A DNA stretch of 64,000 nt. It comes from Metridium senile. Taxonomy: Eukaryota; Cnidaria; Anthozoa; Actiniaria; Metridiidae. A program made the position numbers and the translations under genes. Shown here piece by piece: positions 1 through 12,593 of the stretch. Every line of letters starts with the position of its first letter. Position 1 is the stretch's first letter. The stretch lies in the NCBI GenBank assembly GCA_949775045.1, contig OX459097.1, forward strand, positions 2,639,598 to 2,703,597, read 5' to 3'. Under the pieces are notes generated by a model, which saw only the letters and a program-made list of their open reading frames with translations, ran no database searches and was not told the DNA's origin.

Positions 1-2893
1 TCTTCAACGTTGATGAGGTGATCATCTTTGATGAGTCAAATAAAACCCTTGATAAAGATGCTGCATTCCAAGGAATTGGCAAGAAAGGCAATGCAAATGT
101 ACAACTTGCAAGAATCCTACAGTATCTAGAATGTCCGCAGTACCTCAGAAAATCCTTCTTTCCTAGGCATGTGGATTTGCAATATGCAGGTACAAAACAA
201 TATTTTGTGCTCTTTACTGCAATTTACACAAACATGCAAACTCCAACGCTAAAATACCAAACTCGTTTTATGAGTTTTCGCTTCCGTCAATCAAACTTCC
301 GACATTTCCCGGATGCTCTTGGTAGTAACGACATTCAATATGGTGGAATTTGAAAGATTTTGTGACGATTTTCAAGACTTTTTTAGAGGAAATAATAGCT
401 GCAAAGCAACTCCCAGATTTAGAGGATACTCAAATTGTTTGAAGTTCGATTGAAGTGAAGTGTAAATTTCACCACAAAAGCAATGATTGAACACGTTTGT
501 TTTAGAAATCCACTCACTTAGAAGTATTGTGATACTTGGTCTTGCTCTTCCTTGACGATTTAAGTCTCCTCTAAATCTAGGAGTTTCACGGATATTTTCT
601 CCTCTGAGAATTCTTCAACATCATGAACAAACCTTCCAAACTCCGCCATATTGAATGTCGATACTTCGGAAAGCAGTCGGGAACTATCAGGCGTTTGATT
701 GACGGAAGTAAAAACTACAAAAGCGAGTTCAGTATTTGAGCCTGTGAGTTCGTATGTTTGTGAAAATAGCAGTAATGTATGTTGTACACATACATGTGTT
801 ATGTCAAACAAAGACATTTCCATTATAGAAATTTTCAGGAGTTTACCAAAAACGATTTTCAAATAAAAATATTTCACTTCTCCACAGCAAGTTGTTTCAC
901 TGCTAAAGCTGTCTTTATGTTTTTCAATATGTTTTTTTTGATCATCCTTGGGATAATTTAAGCTTTTTTATTTTTTATATTTATTAAAAACAATTTTAAC
1001 TTAAGTAATTGTTTCTAAAGGTGTACTGAACCCCTTGGATAGTCCTCATCATATGAGAATAGACGACAATGTCCTATACCGAGAGGGTGTGGTCTTAGAC
1101 AGACCTGTAGCTCAGAAAAAGGGGTCTTTTGTAAATGCTGGTGCAAGAAAAGAAGTCAGAATTGATAAGTGTCTCCGTCCAGGAATCAGAGTAACGGTCA
1201 AGATGGAGAAAACCATAAAACAAGGTATTTTACAGAGTCTGAGATGACATTCATTATTTTGTCAAAAGTTGAATAACATGGAACAACTGACACCAATACT
1301 TACTCAACAAGAGGATAGGAAATGGTATCCCCTAAGCAGGGATCATAGGACTTGATCAAAGGAGAAGTGAATTGGTTATATCAGACTGCTATAATTATTC
1401 ATCATGACAGTTTTACATTAATTATCTAAAGGACTCAATATACTGTTTCATAAGCTGTAAATTGCTTCAGCGCTGTTTAATTACAACATGAGTTAGTGAA
1501 TGCCTCCAAGATCAGGCCGTTGTACTTGGTTAGCCCTCGTTCACATGGTTGAGAAGGATTGGAATTCTTTATGGTTACAAGTATGCCATTGACTTGACAC
1601 TATATGTCAATGAATTTCCATGTCTCAACAGTGTAAACAAAGGCTAATTGTTGTACTGAGAGACAACCCCTACCCTTAGCAAACTGTACCTTTCATATCA
1701 ACTTTAGATCAGATTTATGTATTTACTCTGTGTACCTTTTAGATCCAAAAGTTCTCAATGGTACAGTAGTTTCACCTAGTGCACCAAGAACAGAGTGTGG
1801 TATTTACTGGGGATATACTGTCAGACTAGCTTCAAGTTTTGGTGCTGTCTTTACACAGAGTCCTTACGATGATGGTTATGACGTCATGGTAGGGACATCT
1901 GAAAGAGGAAGTGATGTGGACTCCTTGAAGCTGCAGCCATTCAAGTATGTGATGGTTAAAAAACAAACTAAGAATTGTACTTTCTGACACAGATAAAGTA
2001 AAAGTTGAAACTACCTTCTAAAACTCATGAATAATTAATGAAGAGAAAACAAAGACAAAATCACTAGCGTGAAGGAGTTTGAAATCTGATGAAACACTTG
2101 CATAAAATTAAGCCAACTTCGCTTTGAATTTCTCCAATAATTATCCAATAATTTGAGAAGTAATATCCAACACTCGAAAGAGTGATTCATCAGGTTTTCA
2201 AACACCTCAAAATGGGCCCAAAAAAACTCGGCTGCGCCTCGTTTTTTTCAACCCATTTTTCGGTGTTTGAAAACCTGATGAAACACTCTTTCTCGTGTTT
2301 GATATATTACATAAATAATGCTCTTCTCCATTTCTACTATGCTCTGCTCTTTTCCTGTTTTTCAGTAAAGTCCTTTTCACAGTACTCACCAATGAACTTC
2401 AGCCTCAATAGCTTGTTACATATTCTTTACAATTTGACTACGTCCCGTGGTAATTTCAGGAATGTACACATTTATAGCAAACACTTGAAATACTTAAAAA
2501 TTCCACAGGTTGTACTCAAATTCTAAAGAATATATTACAAGCTAACCAAGGCTGAGGTTGATCAACAAGAACTCCCCCTCTTTTCTCAATTATAATGTCT
2601 TTTAACTTGCTGTGCTCAAATATTATTTCTTTTCTTTCAGGCATATGCTGCTAGTATTTGGAGGACTAAAAGGTCTTGAAGCAAGTCTTGAATCAGACCA
2701 AAGCCTTGATGTGTCCACTCCCGATATCTTGTTTAATCATTATATTAATACATGCCCTGGTCAAGGCAGCAGAACAATACGGACTGAAGAAGCCATTCTG
2801 ATAACTATGTCAACTATGAGGCCTGTAATTGAAAGAACTATGAACTGGACGTATAACGAACATAGTATAGAAACATTACATGTAGAAAGCTAG
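1..2893 (+). CDS. SPOUT1: SPOUT1/CENP-32-like RNA methyltransferase, 3' part of gene (5' end outside window)
   Basis: Four coding exons join in frame: 1-189, 1021-1224, 1743-1944 and 2641-2893 (stop TAG). All junctions have GT/AG borders, with phases 1, 1 and 2. The reading runs FNVDEVIIFDE, then NPLDSPHHMRIDDN, CGIYWGYTVRLASSFGAVF, LLVFGGLKGLEA and finally NTCPGQGSRTIRTEEAILI. This matches the C-terminal half of the SPOUT-fold family of human C9orf114/SPOUT1 (CENP-32), a putative RNA methyltransferase linked to spindle and centromere function. The GSRTIRTEEA segment is the conserved end of the trefoil-knot domain that would bind S-adenosylmethionine. The N-terminal part lies before base 1. 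The gene is convergent with the FAAH2-like gene. Introns hold a MITE (2167-2302) but the coding exons look intact. The identification rests on recognising the family and is firm; the exact molecular substrate is not shown by the sequence. Confidence 0.9.
2167..2302. mobile_element. Palindromic MITE in SPOUT1 intron
   Basis: Inverted arms with CATCAGGTTTTCAAACACC and GGTGTTTGAAAACCTGATG around a GCCTCG core. Similar palindromes occur at 13540-13620 and 13790-13945. Confidence 0.7.
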
Positions 2894-2953
2894 TCTTATA
2901 ATTGGTTACACATTATGTAATGATCATGAAAATTAGCTGAAATTGGCATCACT

Positions 2954-3139
2954 TAGACTGCAAGCAATCCCTACTTTTCCCTCTGGATTCAGAAATTTTT
3001 TAACTTTAATAAAACAAGTGAGCAGGGATTGGGGGTGAGTTGGGGAGGGGAGCCACGTGTCCGTGTTTTATTTAGATGCTCATTTTTCTCTCGTTTTCTT
3101 CAGAATCTGGACGGAAAAGAAGGGACTGTTCACAGTCTA
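2954..3139. mobile_element. MITE family 1, copy 1 (9-bp target duplication)
   Basis: Ends TAGACTGCAAGCAATCCCT and its inverse. Flanks GGCATCACT (2945-2953) and GGTATCACT (3140-3148) differ at one base. The same family, inverted, is at 18357-18556. It lies between the convergent SPOUT1 and FAAH2-like genes; the rest of 2894-3788 shows only 3'-UTR-like AT-rich sequence. Confidence 0.8.
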
Positions 3140-3788
3140 GGTATCACTGGGATTTATGTGCAGTCTTCGTTAAGTGTTAAAGAACTCAAACAACAACAAA
3201 TAAATCAAACATATACACAACCATGCAATCTCTCACAATCAATGTTCTTGTTCCCTTATTCCAGTACATTGAAGATGTTTGCAAATACAAATCCAAGCTG
3301 TTTGTTCTCTCACTTCTTTGTTTTACTTGAAGTAGTATGTGTAACCAGGGTTCAGCTAAAAACTCTGCTAGTTATGTATTAATTATAATATCTAGTAATA
3401 GAATCATACAAGGAGAAAAGGATTACTTTATGCAATTAGCTAGTACTTGTTGTGAATGGGCAAAAAGGAGTATTAAACAACATGTCAAAATTTTACTGTA
3501 TTTTTTATTTGTAAATAAAATGTTTGACATCCTTCCTTTGTTCAATATTTTTAAAATAACTTCTGTGTTACTTAAACATTAATTTTGATACATAATATAC
3601 TAATATTTATAAATAAATCCATATATATTCATTGTATTTCAATTAATATTTTTACTGCAAAGCTCTCATTTCAATGTTTAACAACGGCAGTACAAATAAA
3701 TATGTATTAATTATCTAAAATTCAGTTATCATTTAATAAATTAATTATTTTCCAATTCTGTTAAAACCACAATCAAAACCAAAGTCAA

Positions 3789-6439
3789 TCATTCCTGCTG
3801 CTTATCTCTGCACATTTTCTCCCATCCACCAGTTATCTTCTCTATCTCCTCTGCTACAGCTAAAGTTAAATGATCATTACCATTTGAGGCAACCACTTGT
3901 ATTCCCATTGGTAGACCATCACTGTTTAAGCCAATCGGGCATTGTGTTACAGGTAAGTAAAGCACATTAAAGATACCAGTATATGCAAAGTTAAAGGGAT
4001 AAAACATTGGCACATTGTGACGCAGTGCTACTGTTGGGTGTGATGGGAATAGCAACACTCCATTATCCCCCAAAATGTCCTCAACTTCTTGTCGCAAATC
4101 TCTTGCCATCTGAACATATACATTAGTGGTAGATTGAGGGACTAGCGCTTCAAGCTTCTCCATCATACCAAGGCCAATTGCTGGTATTGTATGCACCGAA
4201 AACCCAAACATGGCCTTGAAAAACTCACAGAACGGATTCACAGGGGCAATCTCATTTCCCATGTAATGGCAAAATGGCTTTCCTCCAGATGTTGCCATCA
4301 TGCGCGCCCATATCTGTAGAGAGTAGTCAAACTTATCAAGCTTGATGACCTCCACCTTGACGCCACATTCAGCTTCTATGTTATTGCAGAGGTTTTGTTG
4401 GGCTTCTCTCAATTCTTTGTCCACTTTTGACACCAAGAAGTTCTTCATGGAGTTGTCAATGCTGAAGTATTTTAGTTTCTTTGTGTCAACTGATTTGTCA
4501 AGATTCAATTTCACAGCATTGTCACCAGCCAAAACCTATTAAGAAAACATGTTATTACTGCAGTGAACATGTGAATTGTGAACACTTCAATTTTTTTGGT
4601 TCCTTTTTTTTAACCCACATCCCATGAGTAGAATATAAAATTTTATAAGATTAATTATGAATAGTTTATAGTATATTTGAGCTCAATGCTTCATTCTTAG
4701 AGGTTTTGAAGCAGTAGAAGGTTCAGAAAAAAATAACATGAAGTGTTCTGACACTGTTCAAGCATCCTCACTATAACACTCGTATAAATTGATTTCTTAT
4801 TATTTGATTTTATAAATTTTAAAACAACATTTTGGCATGTACATTAATTTTAAATTTAATGTACTTGTTGTCAAAGCTCATGTAAGGGACCTTAGACAAT
4901 GAATTTAAATGCTAATTAGTGATATAATTACTAGAGCTCAACAACTCCAGTCAATCACTATTTTGTATAATGCAGAGTGAAAACAATGAGTTTTTAAAAT
5001 AAAAGTTATTTATGTCTCTAGAACTCACTTTGAGTAGTGGCTTCATATCTTCTGCATAGCGGCACATTGGTCCAGTACACAAGTAATGCTTCTCCTGTCC
5101 CTCGGCATTAGGAAACTGACCACCATTAGGCACAATGTCTGGACTGGGCTTATGACCAAAAATACCATTGAAAAATGCTGGCATGCGAATACTGCCACCT
5201 ATGTCTAAAATAAAACAATAATACCAAACAAAATAAATAGATGAAGAAAAGCCGAAAAGCGAGAGAAAAATGGCTGAGTAATATGACGTAGGTCAAATGT
5301 CAACAGAAAATTCACAAATGCTGGTGACGTGGGTGGGGAAAAAACGGTTTTAAACCAGTTTATTTGATGGATAACCCATAATTTTTACATCCAGAAGTTC
5401 GGATGTAATTATCGGGAGTCGGCAGAACCATTTCTCTCTCTCTTTTTCGGTGGGGGAGAAAGGTGGCTCTGTTTGCAGAGTAAATAGTTACATGCAAAGC
5501 AACAAGAATGTAATTTAATATCCAGTTATCATCATATTCATTTTTATCACTATCATCATGCATAAAAATGATAATCACTAACATTGTCATCCCTGATGCC
5601 AATTCCATTAATACTATTAACATTTTATCATTCTATCATCATCATTACCACCAATATCAACAAGAATGTAAATTATTACTGTTAATTAAGCATCAACATA
5701 TATCAATCCAATATCTAGGTATCATCATATTCATTCATTACCAACAATATCAGAAATTATTATCGTGTTCTACATTGTCATCATCGCTGATATAATCATG
5801 GCAATCTTCATCATCATTATATTAACCCCATCATAACAACAACATATAAACCACAATGTTCTTACCAGATCCTATCCCTATAACAGAGCCAGCCGCACCC
5901 AGAACAGCTCCCTCTCCACCCGAACTACCTCCAACAATCCTTGTAGTATCGAATGGGTTCTTAGTTCGCCCATACACACGATTAGCTGACTCCCACCACA
6001 TACAAAGTTCACTGCAGTTAGTGACAGCAATGAGTATTGCACCGGCATTACGAAGCCGGCTAACGACTGGGGCGTCTTCGGTAGATTTGTAGTCTTTGCG
6101 TGCAACAAGACCACTACAATTCGGCATGCCAGCGACAGCGAACGATTCTTTGGTTGTGAATGGTACGCCGAGAAATGGCTGTTGATCGAATAATATCTGT
6201 CTTGCCTCATTGTCCAGACCGTTCAACATGCTGTCAACTTTACGAGCATCTTCTGTCGCTTCTTCAAAACGATCTTCAACAACAGCATTGATGATTTTAT
6301 TGACAACTCGTACTCTTTCGATGTAGGCATTGATGACGGCCACACAGGTCACTTCAAGGTTTTGTATTCTTCTTGATAAACTCGTAGCCGACTCGAGCAG
6401 AAGAGGCTCCAGAGAAATCTCACTGAACACATTTGTCAT
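3789..6439 (-). CDS. FAAH2: FAAH2-like fatty-acid amide hydrolase (amidase-signature family)
   Basis: Three exons on the minus strand (6439-5866, 5204-5029, 4535-3789) join in frame to 498 residues, close to the roughly 530 of FAAH2. The start ATG at 6439 has a good context (gccATGA). The amidase-signature triad is visible: Lys97 in PFTTKESF, the cis-serine at Ser172/173 in VGGSSGGEGA, and the nucleophile Ser196 in DIGGSIRMPAFF. The Asp of that last motif is rebuilt exactly across intron 1 (G|AC). The C-terminal exon carries the family segment DGLPMGIQVVA. These enzymes hydrolyse fatty-acid amides such as anandamide-like lipids. Human FAAH2 has an N-terminal membrane anchor, but here the protein starts directly with a helical region and shows no clear membrane segment. 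Another family amidase is the alternative; the short exon count and motif spacing favour FAAH2-like. Confidence 0.9.
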
Positions 6440-6662
6440 GGCGAAGAATTCGATGACAACAGCTTAGACCGACGAAGCACAGTCTTGAAGATAACCAGGG
6501 AATGATTGATGAAAGAATAAGCGTTTATCGACCGAAAATAAAAGAGGAAAAACAACGAACAAAGGCACTCCCATCCTCCGCCATTTTACTTTGACAGTAA
6601 CTGAGAGTGTATCTTCGCTGACCAATGTCTACAGGCTCAAGCTTTGCAATGACGTATTTAAA

Positions 6663-7040
6663 CACATACTGTGATTTATTTATTTATTTAATGATATTTT
6701 AACAGGATGCTCCTTCACATTAGTGATTTTCAAGAAGGTCCTGTAAACTAATTATATATACCATATGACGTAGTTAAAATGAAGAAGGCAAATTATCGAT
6801 ACAAAGTGAGAAAAAAACAATAATGCAAAAATGTAAATATTAAATAAACAGATAAATAGTTGGTTTAGAAAAAAGACTTAAGTTGGTTAATTTTTGAGGA
6901 TTGTTTAACAGCCTCACTTAGAGTGTTCCATTCCTTAATGGCATGATATGACAGCCTTTGTTTCCCCCAATTTGTTTTTACTGTTGGTAAACGATACTCG
7001 TTTCCATGCCTTGTGTTATGTCCATGCTTATTTAATTTTC
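6663..7040 (-). pseudogene. 3' end of a non-LTR retrotransposon (reverse transcriptase tail)
   Basis: On the minus strand the frame reads HNTRHGNEYRLPTVKT and then YHAIKEWNTLSEAV..FF and stop, followed by a 3' UTR ending in AAAT repeats near 6675. This is the usual C-terminus of CR1/L2-type reverse transcriptases. Only the last part is present. It lies upstream of the FAAH2-like gene. Confidence 0.65.
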
Positions 7041-7578
7041 ACTGTTTTGTTTATCTATTTATTTATTATTTACAAAGCTCGATATACAATTCTTGCTTCT
7101 CGCCTTTGTTTTATGTCTACTATAGAGAAAATTCCCAAAGGAAGTTTATCGAGCTATTAGCACAATAATAAAACTTCGCCGAATAGACTACCACAGTTCA
7201 TTATGACGTCACAATGTGTTTACAGTGGGGGATAGAACCGCCGAAAACAATGGCAATTTCAACTAAATCTTCCTTCTCTTTGAAAATTGAGCTTCATATT
7301 ATCTAGTTTTTATGTATGTTATGTGTCTATGTTCATACTTTCATATTTATGCCATTTTGTTGTCATTTCTTTCCTATCCGTCTTGTAAATGCATTTTTAT
7401 TGTGTATTCTCGTATTGTTGTTATGAATCTGTCCCCCACTGGCGTCCATGATCCTCAGGGTTAAGACAATAGAATGTTTAGATGTGACGTCATAATGAAA
7501 TAGGGCAGTACGCCGGCTACCATCTCCCTCCCTCCTTTTTTTTTGTTTTTTTTTGTTTTGTATTTCAAGCTAAGATCT

Positions 7579-7664
7579 AGTCTCCCTCGCAGCCGTTCTT
7601 AGTGTCGGGCTTCCTGTCCCTCCCCACTAGAAGCCCGACACTAAGAACGGCTGCGAGGGAGACT
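7579..7664. mobile_element. 86-bp palindromic micro-transposon with 11-bp flanking repeat
   Basis: Perfect arms AGTCTCCCTCGCAGCCGTTC and inverse, with a loop of about 18 nt. Direct repeats AGCTAAGATCT flank it at 7568-7578 and 7665-7675. Confidence 0.8.
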
Positions 7665-8082
7665 AGCTAAGATCTAGACTAAGTTTTATGTTTCCCTAGA
7701 TAGCGTGGATGGGGCCGAAATCTTCATCCTATACGTAAACCGATTCGGTGCTTCAGCTTCATCAGCCCTTTCGGAGTTGCGCAGGGAACTGGTAACTAAT
7801 TGGCTACGCGCTGCATTATGGGGTTATTTTATGGGACGCTAGCTACCACAATATTGCCGCTAAAGACTGCAAAACCTTTGAGTGAATGTTGAAATATTGA
7901 GACGAAAAGCGATCAAGAACAAGCAATTCCTGGAGCAGATCCACCAAGGCCATCAGAGCTGTGATTGAAAGCTAATTTGAAACGCTGGCGTTATTATCCG
8001 CAAAATTCTCCCTTGTTTTTCATTTATATATACAACTAGTTTTTCAGTTTTTCCGGGGCGAAGGGGTGCAATAAATATACTG

Positions 8083-8237
8083 AAGGAATAGAAAACGCGC
8101 GCGCGTGCTTTGTGCAGTTATAAAGCACGCGGGGTTGTCAGAACACGAGAGAAGTGTTAAGCACTTCTCGAGTGTCCTGACAATCCCCAAGTGCTTTATA
8201 ACTGCATACAGCACAGAAAGCAAGTTTTCTATTCCTT
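8083..8237. mobile_element. Palindromic MITE (GTGCTTTATAACTG family)
   Basis: Arms AGGAATAGAAAAC... and inverse, with internal CAGTTATAAAGCAC/GTGCTTTATAACTG. A half copy follows at 8250-8320. A related element is at 25945-26129. Confidence 0.7.
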
Positions 8238-8407
8238 TTATAAAATACAAATTGATCAACATGCAAACGCGCGTGCTGTGTGCTCTCATAAAGCACGCGC
8301 CTCAACCAATCAAAATACGCGTGATTTCAAATAGTTATATTATAAAACATGATACAACATAAGTTCGATCCTTGGTAAGGTCGAGTTCGACTTTTTTGTC
8401 TCTATCT

Positions 8408-8485
8408 GTGTTTTTTCTTCTTCTTTTTTTTTTAGTCTTCTTCTTCTTCGATATTCTTCTTCTTCTTCTGTTGTCTTTGATGTTT
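8408..8485. repeat. CTT-rich microsatellite
   Basis: Repeated TTC/CTT units with poly-T. The rest of 7676-9036 shows no coding signal. Confidence 0.8.
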
Positions 8486-9036
8486 ATTCTTCTCTTTATT
8501 TTGTACAATATGTAAATGTTTAGTCGAGGTAGTCATAATCGTATTTTTACTTCAATCCTAATTGGTTTGGTTGTCTTGGCAACTGTTGTATTCTTTTTTC
8601 CTTTACAACACAGCAACTAGAAAGCAATAGAAACACTATATCATTATCAATATCAACAATTAATTTAATTATTTAAATAGTATATCATATTTAGCAGTCT
8701 TTTCCAAAATAAAAAGTTTTCGGCTAGAATGGTACTTTTCAGTACTGCCCTTCATGTGCTGAGGTCTGAGTCGGATCTTCAATTAATGTTCACATTATTC
8801 GATAAAGTTCAGTTACCAATTTGTTTTGTGCACTTTTTTTTTGTTCTTTCGAAACAATTTGAGAAATCACTACTAATTTAATTAACAGTATTCATACATA
8901 TTTTTACTCCGACGAAGGGATAAAGCTCGAAACGTCAGTAAAGTTTATAAGTCAACATTTTTTACGGTGTTACAAATTTCATTATATTACCTATCGTTTA
9001 TATCAAACACCGACGCAGCCTATACTAGTTTACTCG

Positions 9037-12000
9037 CTAGTTTTCATATAGTATCCATACATTCATTACCTTTTGGAAAGCATGCCTAAACTTGGCGTTA
9101 AATATCGTGTAAATAACAGCATTGCATCCACTATTGAAGTAAGCCAAAAGGGATGCACCCAAATCAGCAGCACCAGGTGGAGACTTGCCTGAAATGGCGG
9201 ACCACTGATTTAGAGCAGCATACGGTAACCAACACACCTGAAAAGAGATTTGCATGTCACTGATGCAATTGTCCTCGTGGCTTGAGTAAGATCTGATGAG
9301 GTTAGGCCAGTACAAGGACAGGAAGAAGAATGGAAACACGATAAAGTAGAAGGCAGGAAAGAACTGTGAAGGGAGCCGGGGAAATAAGAATAGAACGAAG
9401 GAAGGATGGAGTGGAAAGAAGGAAGGATGCAAGGAAGGAAGAAAAGAAGGAAGGAAGGAGGGAAGGAGGGAAGGAGGGAAGGAGGGAGGGAAGGAACAGA
9501 AAAGAAGGGCTGTGTAAGAAAAGAAAGGAAGGGAAAGAAGGAAAGATGAAAGTGGCTGAATGAATGGCAAAACTGGAGTGTAAGATAAATCCCAGTACCT
9601 GAAATACTCCAATGACGATGAGAATAACCCGGGCCGTTCTCCTCTCTGCTTTTTCTCTAATATCATCTGTAGTTAACAATGCTTTCACTGTAGTATCTTC
9701 TACTGCAAATGACGTTCTACCTTGACCTTTCTGTTCTCCTGATGTTGTGCTCATCACCTCTAACGTCAGCTCATCGACGTTCAAACTATTGTTTGACCTT
9801 GTTGCCCTAGCAACGTGTGGTGATACTTTACAAGTGGAGTGTGAATGTCTTAGTTTAGACGCGCCCACGGTGGCTGCTGTCTTGAATTTCTTAGCCTGAT
9901 TTCTTGCTGTTGAGAATATCTTGTAATAGCAGAATACCATGATCCATGTCGGAACAACAAAACTAGATACTGACAGAAACACTGCATAAGCCGAGTGTTT
10001 CCCTCCCATCTCCCACAGTATCATACAATGTTTACGATCATCAATATAAACGTACTTATTCCAGCCAAGTATAGGCATAATTGCGAAACATATTACTATA
10101 AGCCAGATTAACAGAATCATGTATCTTGCTCTACGCTTGGTGATGATGACTTTAGTTGGACGAGTGATGCAGAAGTATCTATTTGAAACAAAAACGTATA
10201 ATACAAAACTGAAGAAAAATAACATAGATTTTACTAATGACGAATGATATATTTAAAATTAATTGGTATAAAATATCAAATGAAATTTTTATAATGCGAA
10301 TCGAAAAACCGTGGGCACCCAGAAATATTTTAGAAATCGTTTATTGTTCGTATAGCAACTCACAAACAACTCTAACTACAAAAAGGTTTATCACACTACA
10401 CATCAGTCAAACTTCTTGGCGTGATATAGTAATTTCTGAGTTGTTCAACGAACAAAAAACGATTTTTAAAATATTTCTAGGTGCGGCCGGCCACGGTTTT
10501 GTGATTCGCACTGTAATATGCGCAACTACTATTTGTTATATTATCATTAAAACAATTGGCCTAAATAAAAGAAGCCTTTGTAATTTTAATAATGAAATGA
10601 GTGATAATATCTGGGAAATAAAAACAAAATTCGCCATACGGTTTACATTAAGATGTAAACAACTAAAAGTTTTTAATTAATTCAACATCCTCAGCTCTTA
10701 AAAAAAAACACTAATGTGCTATAGTGCGGTTTTCCTCACAAAATACTACAGATAAAAAAAATTAACTATAAAACAGTTTTTGTGCAATATTCCAATATGA
10801 ATCTAACTTTCAGCGCGCACTTTCTCAAAAAAGCATGATCAACTTTTAGAAAAGAAATTGACAAACTTGACATTTGATTTACAGATGTTCGTTCATTTCT
10901 TTTGGGTAAATAATGACGATAGTTTTCATTATTACTGCGACAACACCTTTAGATTATAATCAAATAAAAATACTTGAAACTTTCAACATAGACACTGAAA
11001 TAAACCCCTGGGGTTAATGAATACACACCCCGCATACGTACTCATTGTATTAAGGAGGCTCGAAATGTTTTTTTGACCGAGCGCGCGCGCGCGCAATATC
11101 GCCAATTTTACAAGACCCCTCTGACGCGTACAAAATGTATTTCTATTAATAACAACACTATTGGTAGATTTTTTTATTTTTTTGGCATTTTATTCCAATT
11201 AATGTTTAGATTTAGTAGGTCTTTTTTTAAAAAAATCTGTAATGAAAAACCATTTATATCTAGAAAAAATCTTTTTTTAAATATTTTAAAGGTTTCGCAT
11301 TACAGATTTTTTTTATTTTTCCTCAGTTGCAAGAACATGTAGGGAACTAGATATGTACAAGTTCAAAAAAACTTTCACCTAAAGGATTTGGAGATATCAT
11401 CTTTAATAAAAGAATTCAAGGTCTTTTTTACAGCAGCCTGCTGTTGTCATGACAACGTCAAACGCAATATTTTAAAACAAATTGATTTTCTAGATCCATA
11501 AGCTTTAATATGATATATCGGTTAACTGTATAGTTTCACAATAATGCTGCATAAAATGCAATATAAAGTAGGTATATAGATATATACAGAAACCATTCCG
11601 AGCCTCCTTAAAGGTGAAAATGATTGTTTTAACGTCCTATATACTACAACTACCAGAACGCTTTACCGACTTTCTTTTGTGAAATAATTAGAGTCGGTTT
11701 TACTCCTGAACAAAAAAAAACAAAACAAAAACTAGAACTGTAAGAAAAATCGTAAAGCATTCTGGTACTGGTAGTGAAATGACGTCATCGTTAAAACTGT
11801 CTATTGTTAAAATATTAATATTTGCGAACGTCAAACGTTGGTCAATAGAAACGGTTTGTTTTAATTGTTTATTCGCGGAACTTTGTGTGTAAAATTAAAT
11901 ACTAAGTCAGTCTTTTGCAATTATCCTTTGGTTCAAATTAAAACTATAATCATGTGTATTTGTATTGATCAAAAATCAACAAGCTTAAAATGGCAGTATA

Positions 12001-12561
12001 CATCTTATGCTCTTTTTAAGTTCATTTTGTATAAGTTATATATTAGTCAGTAAAGAAATAAACTAGCAAGAGTAAAAATACCGCTATTAATTAGAAGTGA
12101 TGAAAAGGGACAGTGAACGAGCTGTTTTAATGTCTGACTTAGGTTTATTGTTAATAAAACATATATTGAGGGGCTGTTTATATGAAGGCGAGTTGTCCCT
12201 ACTAGCAGGGATAACTCTATTGTTCTATATTCCCCTGGCGATACAAAACAATAGAGTTATATCCCGGCTAGCAGGGACAACTCGCCTTCATATAAACAGC
12301 CCCTTAGTATTAAATAAAAATGAAAACTTATACGACGAAAAAAGAGAGTATTTATACACCGTAGAAAAGAGAGTGTTACTTATACAAATGGTAACTTATA
12401 AAACGGAAAAAGAGAGTATTACTAAAATATATAATAGGCGTATTAAATAGAAATGGTTACTTATACACCGAAAAAAGAGTGTTACTAATAAAAATGGTAA
12501 CTTAAACATGGTAAAAAGCATAATTGTCTGAGTGCATGTAATATAGTGCGCTAAACAAGTA

Positions 12562-12593
<32 letters not shown>

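Noticed and set aside
5568..5795. Ile/His-rich open frame in FAAH2-like intron 1
   Set aside because: AT-rich repeats of ATCAT type; not conserved-looking.
10237..10680. 147-residue open frame in GPCR intron
   Set aside because: Overlaps an inverted-repeat MITE, has no recognisable motif and low-complexity codon use.
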